64,000 nt of DNA from Exiguobacterium algae (lineage in GTDB: Bacteria; Bacillota; Bacilli; Exiguobacteriales; Exiguobacteriaceae). The stretch spans positions 218,875 through 282,874 of the forward strand of contig NZ_JACSKZ010000003.1 of the NCBI RefSeq assembly GCF_018617875.1. The letters run 5' to 3'. Below the pieces are notes generated by a model, which was not told where the DNA came from, searched no databases, and saw nothing but the letters and a program-made list of their open reading frames with translations. Below are positions 31,777 through 42,529 of the stretch, piece after piece; within the stretch, counting starts at the first letter, position 1; every line of letters starts with the position of its first letter. Both the position numbers and the translations under genes were made by a program.

Positions 31777-33617
31777 CAATCATTCACCTCCACAATCGTA
31801 TCGAATGGGATCGTGAAGTAAATCGTCGTTCCGCGCCCGAACTCACTTTCTGCCCAGATGTCGCCGCCGTGTGCGGAAACCACTTCTTTGGCGATGGATA
31901 GACCGAGTCCGGTTCCACCGATATTTCGAGCCCGCGCCTTATCGACCCGATAGAAACGCTCGAAAATTTTCTTCAAGTTGGATTTCGGGATCCCGACCCC
32001 TTCATCTTTAATTCCGATGACGAGACGTTTCGCCCGCAACATCGTTCGGAACGTAATCGTCCCACCTTCCGGCGAGAATTTGATCGCGTTCGTGATGATG
32101 TTGTCGATGACCTGGGTCATCTTGTCCTGATCCGCGTGGACGTAGACACGACGCTTCATGAGTTTCCGGCGGAATTGGATGGCATCGCCCTTTGTCATCT
32201 CATGACGGTCAATGATGTCGTTAAAGAACTGGATAAAGTCAAACTTCACTTTTTCCATCTTGTACTCTTTACTGTCCATCTTCGACAGCTGCAATAAGTC
32301 GTTGACGAGTCGAATCATCCGCTCCGTCTCGTTTTGCGTCGTCTCTAAGAAACGGGGTGCCAATTCATCATCCTGATAGGCCCCTTCAGCGAGTACTTCG
32401 AGATAGCTTCGCATCGTCGTGAGTGGCGTACGGAGCTCGTGACTGACGTTCGCAACGAACTCACGGCGGTCCTGCTCGACCTGCTCCTGCTCGGTGACGT
32501 CGTGGAGGACGACAATCAAGCCGGTAATCGGTCCGCTATGCTTTTGAATCGGCGAGAAATACGCACGAACGAGGAATAACTCTTCATCCGTACTCAGGTC
32601 AATCAGCTTCGTCGGCATCGTTCCGTCTTCCGGAATGACAATCTCCTCTTCGAACGCAAGCAGGCTCTGCAGGTTCATCCCCATCGCCTCTTCTTCCGCC
32701 ACGCCGATCATGTCGCGGGCCTGGTCGTTCATCAAGATGACGCGCAGTGAACGATCGGTCGCCACCACGCCATCTGACATGTTTTCGAGGACACTCGTCA
32801 ATCGGCGACGTTCCGCTTCCGTTGTCGCATTCGCCTCCATCAACTCATCCGTCAGTTCGTTGAACGCGTAAGCGAGTTGCCCGACTTCATCGTCCGAATA
32901 CACTTTAACTTTTCGGGAGAAGTTCCCTTTTCGCATCTCGACCGCTTGTCGGCGCATATCGGCAATCGGTCGGGTGATCGTCCGCGACAGCAGGATTCCG
33001 AGAATCGACGTGATGATCAACGCGATCAGCGTACCGGTCGCCAGAATGCGCGTCACTTGCTCCATCTGATTGTAAATCGACTGCATCGACGCCTCGATAT
33101 AGATCATACCGGTCGTCGTACCATCGACTTCAGACTTGATTGGCACCGCGACGACACGCATCCGATCATTCGAGTCTTCATAAACGAGCGTCTCCTGTGC
33201 CCCGTTCGTCGCAAACGATTTTTGTATGAACGTACTCGCGGTCCGTTGACCGACGAGACTTTGGTTGTTTGGGTTCGAGGTCGCCCGTACGACATTGTTC
33301 GTATCGATAATTTGGACCTCTCGAATGTCGTCAGCTAGCGTTGTACTCTCTGTAAACTCAGACAGCAGCTGATCCAGTAACTGGTTCAACTGCTGGTCCG
33401 AGGTCGAGTCGCTCTCGTTCGCCGCGATGCCCTCACTGACGTTATAACTCAGTAGGTTAGCCCGGTCGACGAGCGACTGCGAAAAGTTGTTGATGTATTG
33501 CCGTTCAAGGGAGCGTACGAAGTACACCCCGATGACTTGCATCGCAACAAGAATGAGCAGCGCATAGATGACGACGAGCTTCCACTGGATTGATTTAAAG
33601 AAGTTCGTCCGTTTCAT
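31776..33617 (-). CDS. walK: Essential sensor histidine kinase WalK
   Basis: 613 residues. TM1 (about 12-35), outer PAS-like domain (about 38-185), TM2 (about 190-212), HAMP (to about 262), cytoplasmic PAS (about 270-375), HisKA with phospho-acceptor H393 in NVSHELRTPL, and an ATPase domain with N, G1 (DEGVGI) and G2 (GTGLGLS) boxes. It controls cell-wall metabolism with WalR, whose stop codon is three bases upstream. Confidence 0.97.
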   Translation of the reverse strand: MKRTNFFKSIQWKLVVIYALLILVAMQVIGVYFVRSLERQYINNFSQSLVDRANLLSYNVSEGIAANESDSTSDQQLNQLLDQLLSEFTESTTLADDIREVQIIDTNNVVRATSNPNNQSLVGQRTASTFIQKSFATNGAQETLVYEDSNDRMRVVAVPIKSEVDGTTTGMIYIEASMQSIYNQMEQVTRILATGTLIALIITSILGILLSRTITRPIADMRRQAVEMRKGNFSRKVKVYSDDEVGQLAYAFNELTDELMEANATTEAERRRLTSVLENMSDGVVATDRSLRVILMNDQARDMIGVAEEEAMGMNLQSLLAFEEEIVIPEDGTMPTKLIDLSTDEELFLVRAYFSPIQKHSGPITGLIVVLHDVTEQEQVEQDRREFVANVSHELRTPLTTMRSYLEVLAEGAYQDDELAPRFLETTQNETERMIRLVNDLLQLSKMDSKEYKMEKVKFDFIQFFNDIIDRHEMTKGDAIQFRRKLMKRRVYVHADQDKMTQVIDNIITNAIKFSPEGGTITFRTMLRAKRLVIGIKDEGVGIPKSNLKKIFERFYRVDKARARNIGGTGLGLSIAKEVVSAHGGDIWAESEFGRGTTIYFTIPFDTIVEVND

Positions 33618-33620
33618 CGC

Positions 33621-34331
33621 TTAATCTTCTTCTCCTGCCTTCAAATAATACCCGACACCACGACGCGTAATAATATATGACGGTGTCGATGGGTTATCTT
33701 CTACTTTCTCGCGTAAACGACGTACTGTCACATCGACCGTACGCACGTCACCGAAGTAATCGTAACCCCATACCGTCTGTAACAAGTGCTCACGTGTCAT
33801 GACTTGACCAATGTTTTGGGCAAGATAATGAATGAGTTCGAATTCACGGTGCGTCAATTCGATTTTCTCATCACGCTTCGTCACCATGTAAGAGTCCGGG
33901 TGAATCGTCAAATCACCAATCACGATGTCATTCACGTTCGCACCCTTCGTCTCTTGCGCAGGTGCTGTCGCATGACGACGCATGTTCGCCTTGACGCGTG
34001 CGAGAAGCTCTCGTGAACTGAACGGTTTCGTGACGTAGTCGTCCGCACCGAGCTCGAGCCCAAGGACTTTATCGATCTCAGAGTCCTTCGCCGTCAACAT
34101 GATGATCGGCATGTCATATTTTTTACGAACCTCACGACAGACTTCCATCCCGTCTTTGAGCGGAAGCATGATGTCGAGCAGGATGAGGTCCGGATGAAGC
34201 TCCTCTACTTTTTCGAGCGCTTCTTCCCCGTCATAAGCGACGTGGACCTGGTATCCTTCTTTCTCCAATTTAAACTTCAATATATCTGCAATCGGTTGTT
34301 CATCGTCTACCACTAAAATCGTACGATCCAT
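33621..34331 (-). CDS. walR: Response regulator WalR
   Basis: 236 residues, OmpR class. The receiver domain has D9/D10, phospho-acceptor D53 (LLDIMLP) and K102-type lysine (VTKPFS). A winged helix binds DNA ([23 protein letters not shown]). ATG follows GAGGAGG. First gene of walRKHIJ-htrC; the promoter must lie in 34332-34430, where TACAAT (minus strand) is a possible -10. Confidence 0.97.
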   Translation of the reverse strand: MDRTILVVDDEQPIADILKFKLEKEGYQVHVAYDGEEALEKVEELHPDLILLDIMLPLKDGMEVCREVRKKYDMPIIMLTAKDSEIDKVLGLELGADDYVTKPFSSRELLARVKANMRRHATAPAQETKGANVNDIVIGDLTIHPDSYMVTKRDEKIELTHREFELIHYLAQNIGQVMTREHLLQTVWGYDYFGDVRTVDVTVRRLREKVEDNPSTPSYIITRRGVGYYLKAGEED

Positions 34332-34429
34332 TCAGTGAGTCCTCCTCTTGTCATTAAACGTACATGTCTACATTGTAACTCTTTTTATGAAGGTTAGAAA
34401 GCACGGGCCATTGCCTTGGAAATGGAACA

Positions 34430-34452
34430 AAAAAGAGAGCCCGCAGGCTCCC
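34430..34452 (-). terminator. Terminator of purA
   Basis: GGGAGCCTGCGGGCTC folds into a GC-rich hairpin followed by TCTCTTTTTTG on the minus strand. Confidence 0.75.
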
Positions 34453-34456
34453 TGTC

Positions 34457-35746
34457 TTATGCTTCGTAAATGTCACGCAAGATGACGGTCTGCTCGCGAG
34501 CCGGTCCGACGGAGAACGTTAAAAGTTCCACGCCTGTCAACTCTTCGATTCGACGTACATAGCGTTGTGCGTTTTCCGGCAGATCATCGAAGTTACGGAC
34601 ACCCGTAATATCTTCTGTCCAGCCCGGAAGTTCTTCGTATACCGGTACACATTTCTCGAGGACGCGGAAGTTCGGCGGATACTCGTCAAGATGCTTCCCT
34701 TCATACTCATACGATGTACAAATTTTGAGCGTCTCAAGACCCGTCAACACGTCAATCGAGTTGAGGCAAAGGTCTGTGATCCCGCTGACGCGACGTGAGT
34801 GACGAACGACGACCGAGTCAAACCATCCGACACGGCGCGGACGACCTGTCGTTGTACCGTATTCTTTCCCGACTTCGCGGATCGTATGACCGACTTCGTC
34901 ATCGAGCTGCGTCGGGAACGGACCATCCCCGACACGCGACGTGTATGCCTTACAGACGCCGACGACGTGATGAATTTTAGAAGGACCGATTCCGGCACCA
35001 CTCGATACGCCACCAGACGCGGCGTTCGACGATGTGACGAACGGGTACGTTCCGTGGTCGATGTCGAGAAGAACACCTTGCGCACCTTCAAACAACACTT
35101 TTTTCTCTTCGTCGAGCGCATCGTTCAGAACGACCGATGTATCACATACGTATTTGGCGAACTCCTGGCCATACGCATAATATTCTTCGAAGATGTCGTC
35201 AAACTCAACCGGGTCGACCTCGTACATCTTCACGAACATGCGGTTTTTCAATTCAAGGACTGTCTTTAACTTCTCTGCAAACACTTCTTTATCGAGAAGG
35301 TCAGCAATCCGGATCCCGATTCGTGCCGCCTTGTCCATGTAGGCTGGACCGATTCCTTTCAACGTCGTCCCGACTTTTGCATCCCCTTTTGCTTCTTCTT
35401 CGAGCTTGTCTTGAAGCTGGTGATACGGCAGGATGATGTGCGCGCGGTTCGAGATGCGAAGGTTATCCGTGCTGACACCACGTTCGTGTAAGTATGCGAG
35501 TTCTGTCACGAGTGATTTCGGGTTGACGACCATCCCGTTCCCGATGACACACGTCTTATCCGAATAGAAGATACCAGACGGAATGAGGTGAAGCTTATAT
35601 TTCGTATCATTGAAGACGATCGTATGACCAGCGTTGTCTCCCCCTTGATAACGCGCGACGACTTCGGCTTGTTTCGATAAGAAATCGGTGATTTTCCCTT
35701 TCCCTTCATCGCCCCACTGCGTTCCCACTACGACTACTGATGACAT
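34457..35746 (-). CDS. purA: Adenylosuccinate synthetase
   Basis: 429 residues, full length. The N-terminal [17 protein letters not shown] holds the GTP/IMP loop with catalytic aspartate and GDNAGHT the second loop. [13 protein letters not shown] and the C-terminal base-binding segment are present. It makes adenylosuccinate from IMP, aspartate and GTP in AMP synthesis. AAGGAGG precedes ATG. Monocistronic with a strong promoter and putative PurR boxes. Confidence 0.98.
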   Translation of the reverse strand: MSSVVVVGTQWGDEGKGKITDFLSKQAEVVARYQGGDNAGHTIVFNDTKYKLHLIPSGIFYSDKTCVIGNGMVVNPKSLVTELAYLHERGVSTDNLRISNRAHIILPYHQLQDKLEEEAKGDAKVGTTLKGIGPAYMDKAARIGIRIADLLDKEVFAEKLKTVLELKNRMFVKMYEVDPVEFDDIFEEYYAYGQEFAKYVCDTSVVLNDALDEEKKVLFEGAQGVLLDIDHGTYPFVTSSNAASGGVSSGAGIGPSKIHHVVGVCKAYTSRVGDGPFPTQLDDEVGHTIREVGKEYGTTTGRPRRVGWFDSVVVRHSRRVSGITDLCLNSIDVLTGLETLKICTSYEYEGKHLDEYPPNFRVLEKCVPVYEELPGWTEDITGVRNFDDLPENAQRYVRRIEELTGVELLTFSVGPAREQTVILRDIYEA

Positions 35747-35791
35747 AATGAATCCTCCTTATTGATCAACGTTCTGTTCAAACCATTCGTA

Positions 35792-35820
35792 AGTGTACAC
35801 TTGAAAAGCAAGAAAGTCAA
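35792..35820 (-). promoter_or_regulatory. Sigma-A promoter of purA
   Basis: TTGACT and TACACT are separated by 17 bases on the minus strand, 45-75 bases before the start codon. Confidence 0.75.
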
Positions 35821-35823
35821 TCG

Positions 35824-35867
35824 AATACCGAACGTTTTATATGGTCTGTAACCTTTCGTTCGTTATT
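35824..35867. promoter_or_regulatory. Candidate PurR operator (two inverted PurBoxes)
   Basis: AATACCGAAC and an inverted GTTCG element lie just upstream of the purA -35. The gap of about 18 bases between the 13-mers is close to the 16-17 known in B. subtilis. The second box is imperfect. Confidence 0.4.
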
Positions 35868-35887
35868 TTGATTATGATTACAAAAAA

Positions 35888-35911
35888 CACCACCGACTCA
35901 CATCGGTGGTG
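35888..35911 (-). terminator. Terminator of the gdpP-rplI-dnaB operon
   Basis: The stem CACCACCGA/TCGGTGGTG with a 6-base loop overlaps the dnaB stop codon and is followed by TTTTTTG on the minus strand. Confidence 0.85.
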
Positions 35912-37250
35912 CAAAGGCTTGCGTCTCCATATTGACGAACTTGTTGTACTCTTTCCGGAAGGAGAGTTTGACCGTACCGGTCGGACCGTTACGTTGTTTC
36001 GCAATGATGATTTCAATCGTGTTGGCATCCTCACTCTCTTTATCGTAATAGTCATCACGATAAAGGAAGGCCACGATATCGGCATCCTGCTCAATCGCTC
36101 CCGATTCACGAATGTCCGACATCATCGGACGCTTGTCTTGACGGCTCTCAACACCACGTGAGAGCTGAGACAAGGCGATGACCGGAACTTGGAGTTCACG
36201 GGCGATGGCTTTTAGCGTACGCGAGATTTCCGATACTTCCTGTTGACGGTTCTCGCCAGGCTTGCCGTTCCCGACGATGAGCTGCAAGTAGTCAATCATG
36301 ATCATGCCGAGACCGTGTTCTTGCTTCAACCGACGACACTTTGCCCGAATCTCGTTGACGCGGAGACCCGGCGTATCATCGATGTAAATCCCCGCTTGGG
36401 AGAGCGATGACATGGCGAGGGACAGACGGCCCCAGTCCTCCGCTTCAAGACGACCTGTCCGGAGGCGTTGGGCATCGATGTTGCCTTCCGCACACAACAT
36501 ACGCATAACGAGCTGCTCCGCTCCCATCTCCAAACTGAAGATGGCGACGTTTTCTCCTGTCCGGACGGCAACGTTTTGTGAAATGTTCAGTGCGAAGGCG
36601 GTCTTCCCGACCGAAGGACGGGCCGCCACGATAATCAGGTCATTTCGTTGGAATCCGGCCGTCATCTTATCTAAATCGGTGAACCCGGTCGCAATCCCGG
36701 TAATCTCACCGCTCGATTGATGCAGCTTTTCAATCGTCGAATACGCATCCGAAAGCACCGAACCGATTGGATGGAAGCTCGACTGTCCTTTCCGCTGTGA
36801 AACTTTTAAGATATTTCGCTCTGCGTCCGACAGGACCGAGTCGACCTCGTCTTGCCGTTCGTAGCCGTCTGAGACGATATTCGTCGCTGTTCGAATTAAT
36901 CGCCGCAACGCAGCCTTTTGGTCGACAACGTTCAAGTAGTAGCCGATATTTCCGATGGCCGGGACCGATTCAGCGACTTCCGCTAAATAGTTGAGGCCAC
37001 CGACCTCTTCTAAAATACCTTGCGCTTGAAGTTCTGAACTGAGCGTGACCAGGTCGACCAATTCTCCCCGGTCGTTTATTTTTAACATCGCTTCAAAGAT
37101 GCGTTGGTGGCTGACACGATAAAAGTCGTCCGGGTCCACCCGTTCCGAAGCCGTGATCAAACGGTCGGAGTCGAGAATAATCGCCCCTAGGACGGCTTGT
37201 TCCGCCTCAACGCTATGTGGCGGTGTGTTGACTTGTATCGCATCACTCAT
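35898..37250 (-). CDS. dnaB: Replicative DNA helicase (DnaB; DnaC in B. subtilis)
   Basis: 450 residues. The N-terminal helical domain (PHSVEAEQAVLGAIILD) and the RecA-type motor with Walker A ARPSVGKTAFALN, Walker B MIMIDYLQLI and DIRESGAIEQDAD are all present. It unwinds the fork as a hexamer. GAGG lies upstream of the ATG, 17 bases after rplI, in an operon with gdpP and rplI. Confidence 0.97.
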   Translation of the reverse strand: MSDAIQVNTPPHSVEAEQAVLGAIILDSDRLITASERVDPDDFYRVSHQRIFEAMLKINDRGELVDLVTLSSELQAQGILEEVGGLNYLAEVAESVPAIGNIGYYLNVVDQKAALRRLIRTATNIVSDGYERQDEVDSVLSDAERNILKVSQRKGQSSFHPIGSVLSDAYSTIEKLHQSSGEITGIATGFTDLDKMTAGFQRNDLIIVAARPSVGKTAFALNISQNVAVRTGENVAIFSLEMGAEQLVMRMLCAEGNIDAQRLRTGRLEAEDWGRLSLAMSSLSQAGIYIDDTPGLRVNEIRAKCRRLKQEHGLGMIMIDYLQLIVGNGKPGENRQQEVSEISRTLKAIARELQVPVIALSQLSRGVESRQDKRPMMSDIRESGAIEQDADIVAFLYRDDYYDKESEDANTIEIIIAKQRNGPTGTVKLSFRKEYNKFVNMETQAFAPPM

Positions 37251-37267
37251 CCGTCTCTACCTCACCT

Positions 37268-37711
37268 TCAAGCTTCTTGTACATGAACATTCAACGTCGC
37301 AATGACGTCATGGTGCAACTTCACTGGCACTTTCGTGAAACCGAGTGCTTTAATCGGGTGTTCGAGCTCGATTTTGCGTTTATCGATTTTGTATCCCATC
37401 GTTTTTAACGCTTCGGCAATCTGCTTGCTCGTAACTGAACCGAATACACGGCCGCCTTCACCTGATTTTGTTTTGACGACGATCGTCTCTTTTTCAAGTT
37501 TTTCTTTCAACTGCTGCGCTTCTTTCAACTCTTCAGCTGCTGCTTCTTCGGCGCGACGTTCCTTCGCTTCGAACGCTTTTAAGTTGCCTGGTGTCGCTTC
37601 AACAGCCAAGTTTTTCTTAAACAAGACGTTTTTTGCGTAGGCATCCGCTACGTTTTTCACTTCTCCTGCTTTTCCTTGTCCTTTTACATCAACTTTCAAA
37701 ATGACTTTCAT
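37268..37711 (-). CDS. rplI: 50S ribosomal protein L9
   Basis: 147 residues with the L9 N-domain [21 protein letters not shown], a long connecting helix rich in A/E/K, and a C-terminal RNA-binding domain ([14 protein letters not shown]). The start overlaps the gdpP stop by four bases (ATGA). Confidence 0.97.
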   Translation of the reverse strand: MKVILKVDVKGQGKAGEVKNVADAYAKNVLFKKNLAVEATPGNLKAFEAKERRAEEAAAEELKEAQQLKEKLEKETIVVKTKSGEGGRVFGSVTSKQIAEALKTMGYKIDKRKIELEHPIKALGFTKVPVKLHHDVIATLNVHVQEA

Positions 37712-39699
37712 TCTAATTCCTCTCCTTCTATCTCATCTGTCAAATAGTGATCAACCGCTTCTTTCAACAAGATTTTCGCTTGTTCACGAGTCATCTCTAA
37801 TTGAGTGGCCGCGTTTGTCAAATGTCCTCCCCCATCTAACATTTCCATGATGACCTGGACATTGACATCCCCTAATGAGCGGGCACTGATTCCCGTGCGC
37901 CCATCTGGTAAGACGGCGATAACAAACGAGGCTTTCACACCTTCCATATTGAGCAGTTGATCTGCCGATTGTGCAATCAACACTTGATGATGTGCTTCAT
38001 CATCAGACGCGACGGCAATCGCCATCCCATCCGCATAAATCTCGGTGTTCTCTAAAATATGCGACTGTTCGATATACGAGTCCAGATCCTGACGCATGAA
38101 ATGTTGAACGAGTACGGTATCCGCGCCCTGAATTCTCAAGAATGAGGCCGCATCAAACGTACGTGATCCGGTCCGCAAGGTGAACCCTTTCGTATCGACC
38201 ATGATTCCTGCCAGAAGCGACGTCGCTTCTAGAATCGATAGTTTTCGGCTTCCTGCCTGATATTCGATCAACTCCGTCACCAGCTCACACGTCGAAGAGG
38301 CGTACGGTTCCATGTAAACGAGAACCGGGTCCTCAATAAACTCTTCCCCGCGTCGGTGATGGTCGATGACGACAACGCGTTCCGTTCGATCCAATATATC
38401 TCGCGAAATGACGAGGGAAGGACGGTGTGTATCGACAATGACAAGCAAGGTTTGTTCATCGATGAGCGGCTGCGCCTCATATTCCGTCAGAAACTGACGG
38501 CGCAGGTCTTCATCATTCTCCACTTCATGGACGAGGCGCTGGATCCCGATGCTCGTTTCTCCAGACGGTACGATGACGTACGCTTCACGTCCAACGAATT
38601 CCGCAAGTTTCATAATCCCGATTGAAGCCCCGAGAGAGTCCATATCCGGATTTTTATGCCCCATGATGAGGACACGGCTCGATTCTTTGATCAAATCCCG
38701 CATCGAGTTTGAAATGACACGGGCCCGGACACGCGTTCGTTTCTCGGTCGGGTTCGTTTTCCCACCGAAGAAGCGGACCTTTCCGTTATGGCGCTTCACA
38801 ACGACCTGGTCGCCTCCGCGTCCTAAACTGAGGTCAAGACTCGACTGCGATAAGTTACCGAGTTCGGTCAAGGTCGTGTCTCCACAACCTACTCCAATCG
38901 ATAACGTGAGCGGGATCTTTTGATCTTTCGTCGCTTCACGGACCTCATCTAAGATGGAGAATCGATTGTTCTCGAGTTCAGACAGCGTCCGCTCGTTCAT
39001 GACGAGGAAGAAGCGGTCGGCAGCCGTCCGGCGCATGTAGACGTTGTAGTTTTGCGCCCATTGATTCAGTAAGACGGTGACACGACGGTTTACTTCGCTA
39101 CGGACCTGTTCATCCACAGCCGTCGACATTTCATCGTAGTTGTCTAAATAAAGGATCCCGATGACGGTCTGTGCTTCCGCATACTTTTGCTCAATTTCCG
39201 CCTCTTCCGTCATATCAAACAAATAAATCGCTTGATACGTCTGCTTGTACAGCACACGATAGACACGATCTCCGACTTCAATCGTCGCCTCGTCCTCTTC
39301 TTCTTCAATCAGTTCGATAAAGGCAGAATGGAGCGCATCCAGCGGAACGCCGATCGCCATATCCAACTCAAAAATCAAACGGGATTGTTCGTTGTACCAG
39401 CTGATTCGGCGTTCCTCATCAAATACGAGAATCCCAATCGGCATGCTCGTTAGCGCTTCTTTGCCGACTTCCTCGATTTGATGGGATAACGACAGAATAT
39501 ATTGTTCCCAATTTTTCCGTTCCCGGCGCATGATGACCTGCTGATAGATGAAAAAAATCAGCGTCCCCACGAACAGGGTGATTGCCGCTACAATGTTGTA
39601 GAACGCCAATCCTAACGAAACAAGGATCCCAATGATAAAAGGAATCGACTGTCGTGCGTATTGGTTCTTCACGGATGTTATTGCTTCACCACTGTGCAT
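37708..39699 (-). CDS. gdpP: Cyclic di-AMP phosphodiesterase GdpP
   Basis: 663 residues. Two membrane segments (about 18-52), a PAS domain (about 80-165), a degenerate GGDEF domain (about 175-300) lacking the GGEEF motif, then a DHH/DHHA1 phosphodiesterase with [17 protein letters not shown] and [10 protein letters not shown] metal motifs. It degrades c-di-AMP, which controls potassium and wall stress. AGGAGG precedes ATG. First gene of the operon with rplI and dnaB. Confidence 0.96.
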   Translation of the reverse strand: MHSGEAITSVKNQYARQSIPFIIGILVSLGLAFYNIVAAITLFVGTLIFFIYQQVIMRRERKNWEQYILSLSHQIEEVGKEALTSMPIGILVFDEERRISWYNEQSRLIFELDMAIGVPLDALHSAFIELIEEEEDEATIEVGDRVYRVLYKQTYQAIYLFDMTEEAEIEQKYAEAQTVIGILYLDNYDEMSTAVDEQVRSEVNRRVTVLLNQWAQNYNVYMRRTAADRFFLVMNERTLSELENNRFSILDEVREATKDQKIPLTLSIGVGCGDTTLTELGNLSQSSLDLSLGRGGDQVVVKRHNGKVRFFGGKTNPTEKRTRVRARVISNSMRDLIKESSRVLIMGHKNPDMDSLGASIGIMKLAEFVGREAYVIVPSGETSIGIQRLVHEVENDEDLRRQFLTEYEAQPLIDEQTLLVIVDTHRPSLVISRDILDRTERVVVIDHHRRGEEFIEDPVLVYMEPYASSTCELVTELIEYQAGSRKLSILEATSLLAGIMVDTKGFTLRTGSRTFDAASFLRIQGADTVLVQHFMRQDLDSYIEQSHILENTEIYADGMAIAVASDDEAHHQVLIAQSADQLLNMEGVKASFVIAVLPDGRTGISARSLGDVNVQVIMEMLDGGGHLTNAATQLEMTREQAKILLKEAVDHYLTDEIEGEELE

Positions 39700-39798
39700 G
39701 TATGCCTCCTAAAATGAGTAATTGTCACTCATGGAATCGTAAAGGTTTCTGCTCTATCATACCATATTCGCCGCTTTCGCTTACACTCTTACCATAAC

Positions 39799-39830
39799 AA
39801 AAAAACGACTTATCCATAAGGATAAGCCGT
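39799..39830 (-). terminator. Terminator of the rpsF-ssb-rpsR operon
   Basis: The stem ACGACTTATCC/GGATAAGCCGT, T-run on the minus strand, sits ten bases after the rpsR stop. Confidence 0.85.
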
Positions 39831-39840
39831 TCGTCAAAGA

Positions 39841-40071
39841 TTACTCTGCAACGTATGGAAGCAAAGCCATTTGACGTGAACGCTTGATAGCGACAGTAAG
39901 TGGACGTTGGTATTTCGCTGAAGTACCAGTCACACGACGTGGAAGAATTTTACCACGCTCCGAAACGAAGCGTTTGAGCAATTCTACGTCTTTATAATCG
40001 ATATGAGTGATGTTGTTCGACGTAAAGAAACATACTTTACGACGACGACGACCTCCTGGACGACGTGCCAT
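39841..40071 (-). CDS. rpsR: 30S ribosomal protein S18
   Basis: 76 residues. [41 protein letters not shown] and the C-terminal [12 protein letters not shown] are standard S18. S18 pairs with S6 on 16S rRNA; both genes are in this operon. AAAGGAGG precedes the ATG. Confidence 0.98.
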   Translation of the reverse strand: MARRPGGRRRRKVCFFTSNNITHIDYKDVELLKRFVSERGKILPRRVTGTSAKYQRPLTVAIKRSRQMALLPYVAE

Positions 40072-40112
40072 GTGAAGACCTCCTTTATCATTTAATGTTG
40101 AATCGAACGCGA

Positions 40113-40616
40113 TCAGAATGGTAGATCGTCATCCGATAAGTCGATTTTTCCGCCACCCGAGAACGGATCGGCTTCAAAACCTTTATTCGAGGACTGAGAT
40201 GAAGTCGAAGAGGCTGCTGCGCCCCATCCTGATCCACTTGATTCGCCGCCGCTGAAGACATCTCCAGACGGTGCTTGTTCACGTTGCCCTGAGGCTCCGC
40301 GCGGTTCAAGGAAGCGTACGCTGTCGGCGACTACTTCTGCCCGGTAACGACGTTGGCCATCTTGCCCCTCGTAACTACTGATTTGAAGGCGACCGTCAAC
40401 GCCGGCCATGCTGCCTTTTTTCAAGTATTGTGCTACGTTCTCTGCTTGTTTGCGCCAAACGACACAATCAATAAAGTCCGTCTCGCGCTTCCCATCTTGT
40501 CCAGAAAATGGACGATCGCAAGCGAGAGTAAAGCGTGTTACGGCGATTCCGCTTTGCGTGTAACGCATCTCCGGATCACGTGTCAATCGACCAACTAACA
40601 CAACTCGGTTAATCAT
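40113..40616 (-). CDS. ssb: Single-stranded DNA-binding protein
   Basis: 167 residues: OB fold ([23 protein letters not shown] ...), a Gly/Ser/Gln-rich linker and the acidic tip SDDDLPF that recruits replication and repair partners. Placed between rpsF and rpsR as in Bacillus. Confidence 0.97.
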   Translation of the reverse strand: MINRVVLVGRLTRDPEMRYTQSGIAVTRFTLACDRPFSGQDGKRETDFIDCVVWRKQAENVAQYLKKGSMAGVDGRLQISSYEGQDGQRRYRAEVVADSVRFLEPRGASGQREQAPSGDVFSGGESSGSGWGAAASSTSSQSSNKGFEADPFSGGGKIDLSDDDLPF

Positions 40617-40653
40617 CTCAATGCTCCCCTTTCACGATACGAAGCGTTAAGAA

Positions 40654-40941
40654 TTAACGCTCGTCTTTTGTTGTCATTTGACGGACAACGTCGTCAGAGA
40701 TCTTCATGAGACGCTCTGCTTCTTGAATCGCTTTAGGTTCAGCAGTGATGTTGAGAAGAACGTAGTATCCTTCGCGCATCTTGTTGATTTCATAAGCGAA
40801 ACGACGTTTACCCATGTCTGTTGTTTTTTCAACAGTACCACCGTTTTCAGTGATGACGTTGTTGAAGCGCTCGATCAAAGCTTTCTTCGCTTCCTCATCA
40901 ACTGATGGACGGATAATGTAAAGAAGTTCGTATTTACGCAT
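40654..40941 (-). CDS. rpsF: 30S ribosomal protein S6
   Basis: 95 residues. MRKYELLYIIRPSVDEE and RFAYEINKMREGYYVLLNI are typical S6. AGGAGGTGA lies before the ATG. First gene of rpsF-ssb-rpsR, with a structured leader that probably binds the S6:S18 complex. Confidence 0.97.
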   Translation of the reverse strand: MRKYELLYIIRPSVDEEAKKALIERFNNVITENGGTVEKTTDMGKRRFAYEINKMREGYYVLLNITAEPKAIQEAERLMKISDDVVRQMTTKDER

Positions 40942-40949
40942 TATCTTTC

Positions 40950-41000
40950 ACCTCCTCTTGGACTAACGGCCCCTACCGGTTGTAGGAGCAAGGAGCAAAC
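40950..41000 (-). ncRNA. Putative S6:S18 autoregulatory mRNA leader
   Basis: On the minus strand CCTAC-AACCG-GTAGG forms a hairpin followed by GGCCGTTAGTCC just before the rpsF ribosome site. Known rpsF leaders mimic 16S helix 22-23 with an exposed CCG that S6:S18 bind to repress translation. The CCG and hairpin fit; the fold was judged by eye. Confidence 0.5.
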
Positions 41001-41071
41001 AATTGTTTTACTCACGTCATAATATACTATCAAACTTCCTCGATTTTTACAACACGTTTCAGTAAATCCGC

Positions 41072-42172
41072 TTATACATTGAAGCGGAACGTGACAACGT
41101 CGCCATCTTGGAAGACATACTCTTTTCCTTCTGAACGAAGTTTACCTTGTTCTTTCACCGTCGCCATGTTTCCGGCAGCTGAAAGATCATCGTATGAGAC
41201 GACTTCCGCACGGATGAATCCACGCTCAAAGTCCGAGTGAATGACACCGGCACATTGTGGTGCTTTCATTCCTTGCTTGAACGTCCATGCGCGAACTTCC
41301 TTCTCACCTGCAGTGAAGTACGTAGCAAGACCGAGTGTTGAATACGCCGCACGGATCAATTGATCGAGTCCTGACTCTTCAATGCCGAGATCTTGTAAAA
41401 ACTCGAGGCGTTCTTCCGGTTCGAGCTCTGAAATTTCTTCTTCGATGCGTGCACAGATGACGATGACTTGCGAACCTTCTGTCGCCGCATGTTCGCGCAC
41501 AGCTTGGACGTACTCGTTTGAGTCTGCATCCGCCACTTCGTCTTCACTGACGTTCGCCACATAAAGCATCGGCTTCATCGTGAGCAATTGGAAGTGTTTG
41601 ACGATGGCGAGTTGATCGTCTGAGAGCTCCGCCACACGAGCCGGACGCTCCGATTCGAGGACTTCCTTCACGATTTCAAGTGCTTCTAGTTCCTGAACCG
41701 CTCCTTTGTCTTTCGCCTTCACCATTTTCTGCACACGAGCAATCCGCTTATCGACTTGTTCGAGGTCAGCTAGGATGAGCTCAAGGCTAATTGTCGTGAT
41801 GTCATCGATTGGCGAGACGCGGCCTGCAACGTGCGTGATATTCTCATCTTCAAAACAACGGACGACCTGACAAATCGCATCCACTTCACGGATGTTGGCC
41901 AAGAATTTGTTTCCGAGCCCTTCTCCTTTAGATGCCCCTTTTACGATTCCTGCGATGTCTGTGAATTCAAATGCAGTCGGTACCGTCTTTTTCGGTTTGA
42001 CGAGTTCTGTCAACCGGTCCAAGCGTGCATCCGGCACTTCTACGACACCGACGTTCGGGTCGATGGTCGCGAATGGATAGTTAGCGGCTTCTACACCCGC
42101 TTGCGTAATTGCATTAAATAAAGTCGACTTCCCTACGTTCGGCAATCCGACAATTCCTGCTGTTAATCCCAC
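41072..42172 (-). CDS. ychF: Redox-regulated ATPase / GTPase-like protein YchF
   Basis: 366 residues from the GTG with GAGGAGG upstream, exactly the family length; the frame runs on to 42235 without support. Motifs: GLPNVGKSTLFNAIT (P-loop), FTDIAGIVKGASKGEGLGNKFL, a coiled arm, and the C-terminal TGS domain (VRAWTFKQGMKAPQ). YchF/OLA1 hydrolyses ATP and binds ribosomes. Confidence 0.97.
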   Translation of the reverse strand: MGLTAGIVGLPNVGKSTLFNAITQAGVEAANYPFATIDPNVGVVEVPDARLDRLTELVKPKKTVPTAFEFTDIAGIVKGASKGEGLGNKFLANIREVDAICQVVRCFEDENITHVAGRVSPIDDITTISLELILADLEQVDKRIARVQKMVKAKDKGAVQELEALEIVKEVLESERPARVAELSDDQLAIVKHFQLLTMKPMLYVANVSEDEVADADSNEYVQAVREHAATEGSQVIVICARIEEEISELEPEERLEFLQDLGIEESGLDQLIRAAYSTLGLATYFTAGEKEVRAWTFKQGMKAPQCAGVIHSDFERGFIRAEVVSYDDLSAAGNMATVKEQGKLRSEGKEYVFQDGDVVTFRFNV

Positions 42173-42194
42173 TAGTAGTTCCTCCTCATCCGGT

Positions 42195-42210
42195 GTTTCC
42201 CGGGAAATAT
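42195..42210. promoter_or_regulatory. Noc-binding-type site upstream of ychF
   Basis: The core GTTTCCCGGGAAAT matches 13 of 14 bases of the Noc consensus, immediately before the ychF ribosome site. Confidence 0.6.
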
Positions 42211-42313
42211 TAAACCGTCTGTGGAGTGGGTACATTCAGTACACCACACCGTCACATCCTTCACAATTATAGTTAGTCCACGGTTAATCCGCAACTCACG
42301 TTGAAAAGACATA

Positions 42314-42340
42314 GAAAAACGCCACTTATTCAGCGGCGTT
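42314..42340 (-). terminator. Terminator of the mscS-DUF951 operon
   Basis: The arms AACGCCGC/GTGGCGTT (minus strand) are followed by TTTTCT. The hairpin overlaps the end of the DUF951 gene. Confidence 0.7.
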
Positions 42341-42529
42341 CCCTTGCTCAAGCACTTTCTTAAATCGTTTGTCAAAATCCCGTCGTTGCATCAGGACACT
42401 TGCCCCGCAACCTTGACATTTGATTCGAATATCCATTCCTACACGTGTGATTTGCCAGCGATTCGTCTTGCAGGCATGTGGTTTTTTCATTTCCACAACA
42501 TCGTTCAACGCATAAGTTTTACTTGGCAT
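42326..42529 (-). CDS. DUF951 protein (YyzM-like)
   Basis: 67 residues: YALNDVVEMKKPHACKTNRWQITRVGMDIRIKCQGCGASVLMQRRDFDKR, the DUF951 pattern with a CxxC knuckle and HxC that probably hold zinc. Function unknown. I chose the ATG after AAGGAGGAAC; it overlaps the mscS 3' end by 11 bases. In Bacillus the homologue also lies next to ychF. Confidence 0.88.
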   Translation of the reverse strand: MPSKTYALNDVVEMKKPHACKTNRWQITRVGMDIRIKCQGCGASVLMQRRDFDKRFKKVLEQGNAAE

